The notes under the pieces were generated by a model that was not told the DNA's origin, did not search any database, and worked only from the letters and a program-made list of their open reading frames with translations. The position numbers and the translations under genes are program-made. From Frankia torreyi (GTDB taxonomy: Bacteria; Actinomycetota; Actinomycetes; Frankiales; Frankiaceae), in the NCBI RefSeq assembly GCF_000948395.1, contig NZ_JYFN01000050.1, positions 9,347-47,902 on the forward strand: a DNA stretch of 38,556 nucleotides, in the 5' to 3' direction. Positions 7,619 through 16,594 of the stretch are shown one piece after another (within the stretch, counting starts at the first letter, position 1; the number at the start of each line of letters is the position of its first letter).

Positions 7619-7724
7619 CTTGCGTCAACCTCGCCAGGAGCGTTCGTGGGCACCTCACGACACCTCCGCCGCTCGCGCGCTGTCCCGCCGGAACATCGCC
7701 GTGAGCCGGCCACCAGCAACGCGG

Positions 7725-7985
7725 CAACGGTGGCGCCGAGCTCCCAGCAGGCCTCGCGTGTCGCAGTATCCATCTCGCCGACGATCGACAGCGGCTCTCG
7801 CAGTCGCTTCCACTTCAGGCTGGTGGCGATGGTCTCGACCCCCGGATCGCGCCCGGTCGTGTCGCTGCCACCGTGCACATACAGCGCGTACAGCCGTCCT
7901 ACCGAGGCTTCGAGCACGGGACAGTAGATCTGGTCGAAGGACCTGCGGAGAGTCGCGTGCGTCGGGCGATCACACCGAGTGTCGA
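7725..7985 (-). pseudogene. Flavodoxin-like C-terminal fragment, copy 3
   Basis: The minus strand gives THATLRRSFDQIYCPVLEAS, ALYVHGGSDTTG, VETIATSLKWKRLREPLSIV and EACWELGATVAAL, the same C-terminal half as the other copies, still in one open frame. The frame runs on to a stop at 7606. The upstream boundary again falls about 18 codons before the DQIY motif in cgatcacaccgagtgtcg. It separates the VapBC-type module from the CHAT gene. Confidence 0.85.
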
Positions 7986-8051
7986 CCAGGCTTTCTGTCG
8001 TGGTGATGCCGGGATGCGCACGCAGCCGGGCCTCCGGACACCCAGTGAGCG

Positions 8052-11000
8052 CTACGGACCGTAGTGGACGAAGGATGCCCAGGCGGACGGTCGGTCGGGA
8101 TCTCGGGCGCGGGCGGCGAGGGTGGCGTCGTACAGCGCCTGCGCCGAGGCGGCGGCAGGGCCTAGGGCCGAATCCGCCTCGGCGTCTCGCAACTGGCGGT
8201 ACACCGAGCGGGCGACCCGCAGCGCCGCGAGATCCCACACCGTCCACAGGGTGGCGATCACATGGCGGTAGCCCGCGGCTTGGAAGGCCGAGGCGAGATG
8301 GATCGACTCGTCGAGCAGCCGGACGCTGGGCTCGGCGGTGCCACATGCCGACAGGTACGCCAGGCCACTGACGTCAACCCGTCGCCGGACGATGTCGGCC
8401 ACCGTCAGCGGCTGATGTTGGTGGTCGTAGACGAGGAGCGCGCTGTTTGACGGCTCGTCGATGTCCGTCACTCCGTGACACGCCAGATGGATCCAGGGCC
8501 GGGCGACCATCGCGGCCAGAACACGTTCCCGCGACGCCTGCGGACCGGTCAGGGTCTGAACGCGGCCGGGAAATGCCTCGGCGATCATGGACGCTTCCCG
8601 AGTCGCGTTGGGCAGGGGCTTGCGTTCCGGTGTTTTCGGTAGGGCTACCGCGGTGATCTCGGGCGCCCACGACCCGGAAGCCGCCGAGCCGACCGCCCCA
8701 TTTGGCGGCCGGCGGGAATCCAGCAGTGCGCGGATGGTCGGCGTGTAGCTGGAGACGACTCGGTCCAGCACGGTCCGGGGCTGCCCGCCAACGGCGTCCG
8801 TCGCCGGGTCGGCGATCTGGTGACCGGCGGCGTGCAGCGGCAGGAACGCCAGCACCCCGGTCGGGCACCACCACAGACGTCGTACGCCGCCGTACTGGTC
8901 CCAGACCCGGCGCTGGTCCAGCAACGAGAGAACCGGTTCCGCGATGCTGTCCCACAGCCACCGCAGCACCGCGTTGATCCGCTCCTCCGCCGCGGTGCGC
9001 AGATTGAGATCCACGGTGGAATCAGTGGCCGTCGCGACGGCAGCCGTCAGCGCCAGCACCTGGTCGCCGGCGGTGGCCGCGGACAGGTGCGCCAGCCTCA
9101 CCTGGTGGACGCCCGCTCGGGTCAGTACGAGCGCGTCGCAGCGGATGCGGTGCGGGTTGATGATGACGACCGGGCCGGCCCCGGCAGCGTCACGCATCTG
9201 GCTGAGGTCCGGCGGGAGCAGGAAGCGGGCGTAGCCGGGCAGCTGACGGGCCTCAGCCAGCAGGGCTTCGAACTGAGCGGCAAGGTCACGTCGATGTTGC
9301 TGAAGCTGAGCGTCGTCCACATGGAGCCGGCGGGGCGCGCCGGCCTCACGCGCCAGGTCGTCGGTGGGCGCGTCGAGCGCACGGCGTACCGCCTCGATCC
9401 GCCCGGCCAGGTCCGGATTGGTCTGTGCGAGCTGCCCTACGTCCGTTCGCAGTTCGCCGATCCGCCCGAGCAGAACGCCCCGGGCCTGATCCAGCAGCTC
9501 CACGGCCCGCTCGGGCATGCCGTCGGCCAGGGCGCAGGCCGCGACCAGGGATCCCAGTCCCTGTACCGACGTGAGCCGCCGTTGCTGGTCCGGCCGAGTC
9601 AGCCCACGTCCCACTGTGCGCGACAGCATCTCGATCGCCAGTTCACCGGCCTGCGTGGCCGTCGACCAGTCGGACATCTCAGCCGCGCCGATCGCCCAGG
9701 CGCGAGCGGCACCCGCTCGGGCCGTCGGGGTCGCCGTGTCCAGCCGGGCCGCGGTGGCGTAGGCCGTCTGCGCCGCCGCCTGATCGGCCTGTTCGCCGGT
9801 CCTCACGAACCGGGCGTATCGCGCCCGCCCCAGGTTGGACAGGTACACCGCCAGGTCGGGATGGCCGGGTGGAGTCAGCTCCACCGCGCGTTCGACGAGG
9901 GCGAGGGATTCGTCCAGATCAGCCATCGCCCCTGTACGTTCGAACAGCTGGAGCAGCAGGCCCGCCTCGTTGGACAGGCGTCCGAGGTAGGACGGGCTGG
10001 CCGGCGACGTGACCTGCACGGCCTCGCCGACCAGTTCTCGCGCCTCCCGGAGAACGGCCGCCTCCGCCCGCGCCTCGGCGCGCAGCCCGGTGCGCCCCGA
10101 ATAGGGGACGCTGTCTGCTGGCTGGTCGGTCGCGCCGCCGAGTGAGGCGGTCAACGCCAGGCTGAGTTTGGTCAGATAGGAAGCGCGATCGACGTGGTGG
10201 GCCGGGATGGCTGTGAGTGCGGCCCGCGCCGACGCGACGGCGGCGTCGGCGTCGGCGCGACGAGCGCCGATGAGGTAGCGGGCGCGCAGGGCTCCGGAGA
10301 GATTCGCCAGCCGACCCGCCCGCCGGGTGTCGCTGGCGGCCGTGGCATCCACCGAGGCCTCCAGCACCTCCACCGCCGCGTCGAGATCAACCGCCGCCCC
10401 GGTCAGCTCGAACCGGGTGTGCAGGACCCCTCCGTGGTTGGACAGATGCCGGGCCCGGTCCGCACGCCAAGTCGGGCTCTCGTCGACGGCGGCTCCCAAC
10501 TGGCGCGCGGCCTCATCGAGGTCCGCCGTCCGGCCGGTCAGCTCGTATCGGGTCGCCAGCGCCAGGCCAAGGGCGGAACTCGCCTCCGAACGCAGCGGGC
10601 GCCCCGGGACGAGCAGGTCGCGGGCCTCACTGGCCCACCGCACCGCGTCGTTGACGTCGGTCAGTGCGGCACGGCGTTCCGCGCGGGCCCGTGCCACCAC
10701 CGACAGGTTGACCAGCCGGGACGCACGGAGCTCGCCGGGCCGCGGAGTGGCGTCGACGGCATCGCGCGCGTAGCCAACCATCTCGTCCGACAGCCCGGAA
10801 TCGCCAGAGGTCTCGACCTGGAGCCGGATCGCGCTGACCAGAGCCGACACAAGACGGGGATATGCCAGGTCACCGCGAGAGGTCATCATCACGGCCTCAC
10901 GGGCGCATTCCGCGCCCCGCTCCAGATCCGACTCCTGGCCGCCATACTCGTACCGGGCCTGGAGGGACGCGCTCAGGTTGGCCAGGGCACTCGCGGTGGA

Positions 11001-12362
11001 GGCGCCAGCCCGGGTCACCCGCAGGAGATCTACCGCCGTCTGGCTGGCGCACACCGCCCGCTCCACATCCTCTGGATGCCCTTGGCGGTCAAAGCGCAGC
11101 CGCAGCGCGACGCCGAGACCGTTGTGCAGCAGCCCCAGGTGCGGATGCCCCGGCGGCAGGGCGTCTATCGCCTCCGCCACCAGCGCGGTAGCTTCGTCGA
11201 AGCCATCCGCCGAGTCGGTAGCCTCCGCCTGTGTTTGCAGCGCGTTTGACAGCGCAAGCAGAGCTCCTGACCTGGCCGGATGCCCTTTCGGGGCAGCGGC
11301 GAGAGCTCCCCGCGCGGCTTCGATGCCGAAGGTGAGGTCGGTGGGGTCGCCGGTCGCCTCGAAGCGCAGTATCAGGCAGCCGGCGAGACACGCCAGCAGC
11401 GCCACGGGATTGCGACTCGCGGAGGGCAGCGTGGCCGCCCGCGCGGCCAGGTTCAGCGCCCGTTCGAGATGGGCCAACTCGCCGGTGCGTTCATACAGGT
11501 CGGACAACATCGAAGCCACGTTCGACAGCCGCCCGGCGGCGTTGCCGTCGTCCTCGGTCAACGCCGCGGTCAGGGCGACGCACTCCTCGCCGGCCTCGAC
11601 GGCCGCGAGGAGATCGTCGAGGTTTCCGGTGGCACCGTGGCGCTGCTGCCGCGCGGTACTGAGGTTGGACAGTACCGCCGCGCGCTGCGGGTGCCCGGCC
11701 GCCGCCAGTGATGCGCCGCGTTGACCGATGGTGATCGCCTCGTTGAGGCTGGTCCGGCTGCCCGTCCTCTCCCAGTGCTGTCGCAGCGCGCTGCACATGT
11801 TCGACAGCCGGCCCGGCAGTCTGGGGTCGACCGGTTCGGTGACGTCGAGAATCCGCCGGCCCTCCGTGATCGCCGCCACGAGGTCGTCGAGATCGTGACG
11901 CAGCTCGTAGCGGGTGGTGAGTGCGGCGGCGAGGTTGCTCGCGTGGATGGCGAGGTGCGGGTCATCCGCGGTGGTCACCGCCAGCGCACGCCGGCCGAAC
12001 GCCACCGACTCGTCCAGATCCGCCTCGCCACCCCAACGGTTGTGACGCTGATGGAGTGCCCCCGCCAGGTTCGAAAGCCGTCCGGCCAGGTCAGGACTCG
12101 ACTCGGACGTCATCTCGACCGCGTCGCGTAACAGCCGAACCGCGTGATTCACCTGCTCGGAGTCCGCCATCGCGGCAGGTTCCTGCAGGATCGCCACGGC
12201 GGCACGGGTCCACTGCGTCACGTCGGCCTCATCCCCGGAACTCTCCGGCTGTGGACCTGGACCGCGCGCTCTTCGGCCGTGTGCCCGCCACACGCCGACC
12301 GCGGCTGGGTCCTCCTTGCGGCGCGCGGTCCCGACTACGGACGTCCACCAGCGCCCAAACAC
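8052..12362 (-). CDS. CHAT-domain caspase-like protease with TPR-like repeats (CATRA system)
   Basis: A 1436-residue protein. The C-terminal about 300 residues are a CHAT (caspase HetF associated with TPRs) domain with the catalytic dyad visible as His1296 (LACHGVTD) and Cys1340 (YLSACGTA), followed by SIHLASAFQAAGYRHVIATL. The preceding about 1000 residues are helical repeats of roughly 50 residues, each with an 'LSNLaxAL..R.e.tG...DL..A' core: TPR-like solenoid for partner or ligand sensing. The GTG start lies 12 bp after the small gene at 12375-12677, so they are co-transcribed. With the divergent large gene this matches the predicted CATRA conflict system (CASPASE/TPR-repeat-associated), in which the protease is the effector. 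Its substrate is unknown. Confidence 0.88.
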   Translation of the reverse strand: MFGRWWTSVVGTARRKEDPAAVGVWRAHGRRARGPGPQPESSGDEADVTQWTRAAVAILQEPAAMADSEQVNHAVRLLRDAVEMTSESSPDLAGRLSNLAGALHQRHNRWGGEADLDESVAFGRRALAVTTADDPHLAIHASNLAAALTTRYELRHDLDDLVAAITEGRRILDVTEPVDPRLPGRLSNMCSALRQHWERTGSRTSLNEAITIGQRGASLAAAGHPQRAAVLSNLSTARQQRHGATGNLDDLLAAVEAGEECVALTAALTEDDGNAAGRLSNVASMLSDLYERTGELAHLERALNLAARAATLPSASRNPVALLACLAGCLILRFEATGDPTDLTFGIEAARGALAAAPKGHPARSGALLALSNALQTQAEATDSADGFDEATALVAEAIDALPPGHPHLGLLHNGLGVALRLRFDRQGHPEDVERAVCASQTAVDLLRVTRAGASTASALANLSASLQARYEYGGQESDLERGAECAREAVMMTSRGDLAYPRLVSALVSAIRLQVETSGDSGLSDEMVGYARDAVDATPRPGELRASRLVNLSVVARARAERRAALTDVNDAVRWASEARDLLVPGRPLRSEASSALGLALATRYELTGRTADLDEAARQLGAAVDESPTWRADRARHLSNHGGVLHTRFELTGAAVDLDAAVEVLEASVDATAASDTRRAGRLANLSGALRARYLIGARRADADAAVASARAALTAIPAHHVDRASYLTKLSLALTASLGGATDQPADSVPYSGRTGLRAEARAEAAVLREARELVGEAVQVTSPASPSYLGRLSNEAGLLLQLFERTGAMADLDESLALVERAVELTPPGHPDLAVYLSNLGRARYARFVRTGEQADQAAAQTAYATAARLDTATPTARAGAARAWAIGAAEMSDWSTATQAGELAIEMLSRTVGRGLTRPDQQRRLTSVQGLGSLVAACALADGMPERAVELLDQARGVLLGRIGELRTDVGQLAQTNPDLAGRIEAVRRALDAPTDDLAREAGAPRRLHVDDAQLQQHRRDLAAQFEALLAEARQLPGYARFLLPPDLSQMRDAAGAGPVVIINPHRIRCDALVLTRAGVHQVRLAHLSAATAGDQVLALTAAVATATDSTVDLNLRTAAEERINAVLRWLWDSIAEPVLSLLDQRRVWDQYGGVRRLWWCPTGVLAFLPLHAAGHQIADPATDAVGGQPRTVLDRVVSSYTPTIRALLDSRRPPNGAVGSAASGSWAPEITAVALPKTPERKPLPNATREASMIAEAFPGRVQTLTGPQASRERVLAAMVARPWIHLACHGVTDIDEPSNSALLVYDHQHQPLTVADIVRRRVDVSGLAYLSACGTAEPSVRLLDESIHLASAFQAAGYRHVIATLWTVWDLAALRVARSVYRQLRDAEADSALGPAAASAQALYDATLAARARDPDRPSAWASFVHYGP

Positions 12363-12374
12363 GGCTAATCCGGC

Positions 12375-12677
12375 CTATTTGCCGAGTTTGTGAATGGTGT
12401 CGGTCAGCCGTTCACGAACGACGCCCGTTGCCTTCGTCCCCGAATCCTTACCCGCGTCGTTGCCACGGCCGGAGTCGAGCCGAAGGTCTTCCAGCACCCG
12501 CGTCAACTCCTTGACCGCGCCCGAGTCCTCGGCGTCCACAGCCAACTGAAGCGACTGGAGAGTGCGAGAGACACGACTCCAGATGCCCGGAGTTGTCTCC
12601 CAGTCCAGGGCACTGTGCAGGACGTCCAGAGCCTCCTCCCGAATCTGCTCGTCGATCATGCCGCCACCGAAATGCAC
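12375..12677 (-). CDS. CATRA system-associated small protein
   Basis: A 100-residue, mainly helical protein. The region EALDVLHSALDWETTPGIWS, then VSRTLQSLQLAVDAEDSGAV, resembles the small helical proteins predicted to accompany CHAT/CATRA pairs (a 'DWxxTpxxWxxVxxxLxxLxxA' profile). The GTG start at 12677 has a GAGGG seven bases upstream; an ATG at 12659 is the alternative. It precedes the CHAT gene in an operon and probably regulates or scaffolds it. Assignment rests on context plus a modest sequence resemblance. Confidence 0.65.
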   Translation of the reverse strand: MHFGGGMIDEQIREEALDVLHSALDWETTPGIWSRVSRTLQSLQLAVDAEDSGAVKELTRVLEDLRLDSGRGNDAGKDSGTKATGVVRERLTDTIHKLGK

Positions 12678-12761
12678 CCGCTGTCCCTCGCCATGCGCAC
12701 GATTATGCTGGTATCTCGGGAGTCCTGATCAGGGGCATCCGGATCGGAGGCAGTCCAGATC
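12678..12761. promoter_or_regulatory. Divergent intergenic region of the CATRA genes
   Basis: An 84-bp gap between the divergent small gene (minus) and large partner (plus). Any promoters for both arms of the system should be here. GGAGG at 12746-12750 would serve the GTG at 12762; a second GGAGG at 12766-12770 lies only three bases from an ATG at 12774. No clear operator palindrome was found. Confidence 0.35.
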
Positions 12762-14432
12762 GTGCGGAGGGACATGTCCCAGCACAGTGCCGAGACGTTG
12801 ACCGCTCACGAGTTCGTCGCGCATCTGTACGCGCCCACGTCAAGCCCGCGGGCTGTCGAACTTTACACGTACCTGCGCGGTCTCTGGTCACGCTGCCAGG
12901 TCGAACTCGGCATGACCAGCCCCATTCCGGCCTTGGGGGTCCCACCGGATCCGCCGGCGCACAGCGAGCCGGATGAGACCGCGGTCTTCACCCCCATCGC
13001 CGCCGCACGCCGCGAGGGCGACGGGGTGCATCAGGTTCTGCTACGGCGGGTGCATGACGTGCTGTGCCTGTCGGTGTCCCTGGCGCCGCGCCACGGCAGC
13101 GATCTGACCTGGGCACGGCTGCGCAGCGACTGGGCGAGCATCAGCGAGCCGCTCCCCGACGGGCTGCTGGGCACGGCCGAACTCTACCTCGCACTGTTCC
13201 CGGCGTCAGGACTGGAACGGACCGAAGCAGGAGCCGATCTCAGTGCGGCCTGCCGCGCGCTGCTGCCAGCCCCGGCAGCCGCCGATTTCGATGGACGGGG
13301 TGTGTCGACGGCGGGCGGCTTCATCGCCTGGGACGCGGACACCGGTCCGGACGACCGCCTCACCCGGCGCATCGTGGCCCTGGCCCCGGCCGACCACGCC
13401 GCCGAGCTCAGTTCCTGGGCCTGGAGCCGGGGCGGGCCCGCCGAGGGCATGGTGATCACACCGCTCGCGCGGTACCTGATGCAGGCGGCGAAGCTCCGCT
13501 ACCACCTGCGCGTCTGGGCGGCGGGGGCGCCGGTGCGGGCGGCCCGCCGAGACACCGAGTCCGCGCTCGCCACGGTCACCGCCCTGCTCGATGAAAGCTC
13601 ACTGTTGGCCGCCAGACCCGTTCCCTTCAACTCCGCGGCACACTCTGGAGCTCTGCTCGACTCGAACCAGACCGCGCTTGACCGCGCCGTGGCGTTGCTG
13701 CGGGCCGAGATCGTGCACCTGGCCGGCACCGCCACGGCACTGCGCCAGATGCGACGGTCCGTGGAGGCCAGTGCCGCGAACATGGCCGCCTTGGCCGACC
13801 AGATCCCGGCGAGCGCCCGCGATCGGGCCGATGCGGACCACCATCACCTTTATGCCGACGACGACGCCCTGGCCACCTGGTTCGCTCGCCAACTTGACGA
13901 TGATCTCTTCTCGGTCGAAACCACCGTTGACCGGGCCCGCGCGGCGATCGGCGACATCGTCCCGACATCAGTGCCGCCCACGCCGCCAGCCCCACCGGAA
14001 CATCCGAAGTGGACATATTCGCCGACGGTTCCACCTATTCCCGCCAGCGAGGCATGGCCGGTATCCACGGACATCGACCTCACCGCCCCAGACCGCGCGG
14101 CCTTACTGGATACCGTGGCCAGCCTCTTCCCAACCGAAAATCACGCGGGCCACCTGCTCCACCAGGTGGGTTTACCCAGAGAAAGACGAGTCGGCTTGGA
14201 ATCCGTGGCGCCAATAGTCGGGTGGAGTCAAATTTTCGCCGAGTTCGACAACGGAGTCATTTTCAACCCATACCGGCGCCTGCTCGCCGCCGCACTCGCC
14301 CTCTACCCTTACAACCCGACCTTACGGAACCTCGCTCGCGCCAACGGCCTGAAAATCGCACTTGAAGAGTCCCAGAAAGCCTCGACCACTCCTGACTACG
14401 ACCCCGTTCGGAACGTAAGGCGCCTAACCTGA
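12762..14432 (+). CDS. CATRA conflict system CASPASE/TPR-repeat-associated large protein
   Basis: A 556-residue protein (552 if it starts at the ATG at 12774). It begins with TAHEFVAHLYAPTSSPRAVE, the opening I associate with the CATRA-N proteins that accompany CHAT proteases in actinomycetes. The middle (about residues 240-380) is helical and may include a coiled coil (RRSVEASAANMAALADQIPA), and a Pro-rich linker near residue 410 separates a C-terminal domain (about 430-556) with LFPTENHAGHLLHQVGLPRE. No enzyme motif is visible. It probably controls or senses for the CHAT protease encoded divergently. Confidence 0.7.
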   Translation: MRRDMSQHSAETLTAHEFVAHLYAPTSSPRAVELYTYLRGLWSRCQVELGMTSPIPALGVPPDPPAHSEPDETAVFTPIAAARREGDGVHQVLLRRVHDVLCLSVSLAPRHGSDLTWARLRSDWASISEPLPDGLLGTAELYLALFPASGLERTEAGADLSAACRALLPAPAAADFDGRGVSTAGGFIAWDADTGPDDRLTRRIVALAPADHAAELSSWAWSRGGPAEGMVITPLARYLMQAAKLRYHLRVWAAGAPVRAARRDTESALATVTALLDESSLLAARPVPFNSAAHSGALLDSNQTALDRAVALLRAEIVHLAGTATALRQMRRSVEASAANMAALADQIPASARDRADADHHHLYADDDALATWFARQLDDDLFSVETTVDRARAAIGDIVPTSVPPTPPAPPEHPKWTYSPTVPPIPASEAWPVSTDIDLTAPDRAALLDTVASLFPTENHAGHLLHQVGLPRERRVGLESVAPIVGWSQIFAEFDNGVIFNPYRRLLAAALALYPYNPTLRNLARANGLKIALEESQKASTTPDYDPVRNVRRLT

Positions 14433-14659
14433 TCTTGATCGCGCGTGCCGGCAATGACCTGCTCGCGATTTTCGCGGCGCGATGGAATGATCGCGCCGGG
14501 ACGGGTTTGTCACAGGCGGACAATGGGAGATCTCGCCGCTATCCTCCGGACAGGTCGGACGCGGAGTGGGCATACGCGGCGCTCTTTCTGCCGCCGGCCC
14601 CGAAGGAGGGCCGATCAGCCATAGACCGCGTACGGCTTCCCGGGCCAACAATTGTTTGT

Positions 14660-14895
14660 CACCTTAACGGATACAGGGTCACGCAGGCGTTCCACTTCAG
14701 GCCGGTCGTGATGGTCCCGACGCCACGGACAGGCTGATGTCGCTTCCGCCGTGGACGTACAAGGCATACCGGCGGCCGACGGTGGCTTCGAGGACCGGGC
14801 AGTAGATCTGGTCGCGGAACTTGCGAAAAGTCGCATGCGTCATACGGTCACGCCACGTGTCGCACGAGGTTCGCCGGCACGGGCCGCGTGGCAAT
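14660..14895 (-). pseudogene. Flavodoxin-like C-terminal fragment, copy 4 (frameshifted)
   Basis: The minus strand gives THATFRKFRDQIYCPVLEAT, then ALYVHGGSD, after which about ten bases are missing compared with the other copies and the frame shifts. LKW reappears, but one base is lost within the following Lys-Arg-Leu-Arg codons. The upstream end again shows the shared cacgtgt sequence, and similarity to the DNA upstream of the HigBA-like module continues for about 40 bp. It is the most decayed copy and lies between the CATRA genes and hepT. Confidence 0.8.
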
Positions 14896-14930
14896 CGTCC
14901 AGGTCGGGCGCGACTACCCACGGGCCCCGG

Positions 14931-15353
14931 CTACGCCCCCGCGGCAGACACGTACACCGCTATCTGCCGGACGAATTCGTCAAGGTCGTCGAGGGCATCC
15001 AGTCGAGCAACGACGATCTCATCGTTGACCGCGATGTAGTCGTGGACGAGGACGTTTCGGAAACCGACGGACTTGCGGAGCGTCAGTGCGAGCGTTGCGG
15101 CCAGCGCTCCATGGTCGCCGAGCAGACGGATCGCGTCACCGTTGTCCGCCGGCGGTCCCCAGCCCTGCGCCGCGCAGATGTGCTGCGCGACGTCGACACA
15201 GGCCTCGATCGCTGTCACAAAGGTGTACTTCACCCCGCGCAGCCAGATCGGGTCCGCACGGCGCTCGTCGTCGGCGCCCGACTCGCGGCGGAGCACAGAC
15301 AGATCGTCGGTGACCGCGCGCAGGAGGCGTAGCACCCGGACTTCGTCGACCAC
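14931..15353 (-). CDS. hepT: HepT-like HEPN ribonuclease toxin (DUF86)
   Basis: A 140-residue all-helical HEPN protein with the active-site motif Rx4HxY at Arg99-His104-Tyr106 (RNVLVHDY). HepT toxins are RNases neutralised by MntA through AMPylation of that tyrosine. The GTG start at 15353 lies three bases after the mntA stop, consistent with translational coupling. DUF86 proteins are usually 110-145 residues, so it looks complete. The residues around Ile36-Val52 (IWLRGVKYTFVTAIEACVDV) form the helix often seen at the dimer interface. Confidence 0.9.
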   Translation of the reverse strand: MVDEVRVLRLLRAVTDDLSVLRRESGADDERRADPIWLRGVKYTFVTAIEACVDVAQHICAAQGWGPPADNGDAIRLLGDHGALAATLALTLRKSVGFRNVLVHDYIAVNDEIVVARLDALDDLDEFVRQIAVYVSAAGA

Positions 15354-15356
15354 CGG

Positions 15357-15749
15357 CTACGCGTTCCGGTCCAGAACAGCCGCGGCGAACTCGCGGTGCG
15401 CCCGAGTGATCCGCGGAAGTTCGTCGAAGTAAATCTTTCTGGTCATCGCCTCCCAGCGCACCCGCGCGGCCCGGTCGTCCTCGAAGAGCAGCCGCCCGCC
15501 GGCCGCGACCCTGCCGGCGAGCTCGAGCGGCGCGCTGTCAAGGACGAGGAGGTCGACGCCGGGCGGCAGGAGTATGTCGAAGGCGCTCGGAGGCCGCGGG
15601 CCGCCGAAGAAGGCGGCGATATCGATGTCCGAGTCCGCCCGCTGGCACCCGACGGCACGGCTGCCGTGCAGATAGGCGAACTGCGCGCCCGCCTGCCGCA
15701 GCACGGCGACAGCGTCGCGCGTCGCGATGGTAGCGAGCGTCTCGTCCAT
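15357..15749 (-). CDS. mntA: MntA-like minimal nucleotidyltransferase antitoxin
   Basis: A 130-residue protein with the MNT signature GSx10DxD: Gly29-Ser30 (LHGSRAVG) and Asp41/Asp43 (DSDIDIA). In characterised HepT-MntA pairs the MNT protein AMPylates the toxin. The ATG at 15749 begins 28 residues before the motif; an earlier in-frame start exists but adds non-family sequence. The C-terminal helix (AMTRKIYFDELPRITRAHRE) is typical of MNT antitoxins. It is the first gene of the pair. Confidence 0.9.
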   Translation of the reverse strand: MDETLATIATRDAVAVLRQAGAQFAYLHGSRAVGCQRADSDIDIAAFFGGPRPPSAFDILLPPGVDLLVLDSAPLELAGRVAAGGRLLFEDDRAARVRWEAMTRKIYFDELPRITRAHREFAAAVLDRNA

Positions 15750-15829
15750 GCCCCGATCATCCCAGACGCAACGGCCGCGCGGCACTCGGCTTCCGCCCGC
15801 GTCGCCGGCCCGCACAGAGGTCTCGGGCC

Positions 15830-15950
15830 AGCGGACTACGTGTGCACGAGATCAGGCCGCCATGGCAGGGCGGCCCCAGCAGCCGGCCGGCTCGGCATCC
15901 ATGTGTCGAGGACTTGCTAAACCTCTCGCCGTGAACGGGTGGTGAGGTCC
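15830..15950 (+). pseudogene. Broken copy of the HigBA-like promoter and toxin start
   Basis: The DNA matches 5164-5290: ctacgtgtgcacg, gccgccatggcagggcgg, then gtcgaggacttgctaaacc, and a GTG followed by codons corresponding to the first residues of the toxin at 5271. One extra T makes a TGA after the fourth codon, and similarity ends within about ten bases. The right arm of the upstream inverted repeat is lost. This is a fossil of a second HigBA-like module whose body has gone, ending next to the complete flavodoxin-like gene. Confidence 0.8.
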
Positions 15951-15955
15951 GCGAG

Positions 15956-16408
15956 CTATGGCATCAGGCTCGCAGCCATGGTCCCGCCGAGTTCTCGGCA
16001 GGACTCGCGGGCGGCGGGGTCGAGCTCGCCGATGATCGACAGTGGGTCGCGCAGGCGCTTCCACTTCAGGCCGGTGGTGATCGTCTCGACGCCGCGGACC
16101 GCGCCGGTCGTGTCGGAGTTGCCGTGTACGTAGAGCGCGTACGGATGGCCGATGGTCGCGTCGAGGCACGGGTAGTAGATCTGGTCGAAGAAGTGCTTGA
16201 GCGCGCCGCTCATGTAACCGATGTTCGCTGGGGTGCCGAGCAGGTACCCGTCGGCGGCGAGCACCTCCATCACCGTCGCGCTCAGCGCCGGCCTGACGAC
16301 GACGTCGACGCCCTCGATCGCGTCGTCCCGGGCCCCGGAGAGCACAGCCTCCAGCATGGCCTGCATCGTCGGCGACGGGGTGTGGTGCACGACCAGCAAC
16401 GTCGTCAT
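15956..16408 (-). CDS. Flavodoxin-like / NADPH-dependent FMN reductase family protein (complete copy)
   Basis: A 150-residue flavoprotein. It opens TTLLVVHHTPSPTMQAMLEA (strand plus FMN phosphate-binding loop), continues with GYLLGTPANIGYMSGALKHF (flavin-contacting loop) and DQIYYPCLDATIGHPYALYV. Proteins of this group bind FMN and act as small oxidoreductases. The ATG at 16408 starts directly at the first strand. It is the only full-length copy in the window; four fragments (near 5000, 6700, 7850 and 14780) carry only its second half. Physiological substrate unknown. Confidence 0.85.
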   Translation of the reverse strand: MTTLLVVHHTPSPTMQAMLEAVLSGARDDAIEGVDVVVRPALSATVMEVLAADGYLLGTPANIGYMSGALKHFFDQIYYPCLDATIGHPYALYVHGNSDTTGAVRGVETITTGLKWKRLRDPLSIIGELDPAARESCRELGGTMAASLMP

Positions 16409-16594
16409 GCACGCCATCCTCCCGGGTGCCGTCGGAACGGCGGCGGCCGGCCGCACCGGGCGGGGGCCCTCGGCCACCGGCCGCCCGGTCGTCCAGTTCC
16501 CGTCGAACGCCGCACCTGATCCCGACACGTCGATGATTCCCGACACTTCCGACCGGCTCGCCGGGAGGCCGCCCGGGCGGCGCCTGAAGCGCGG

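Noticed and set aside
10194-11249. Plus-strand frame within the CHAT gene
   Set aside because: Shadow of the TPR-like repeats; composition is not protein-like.
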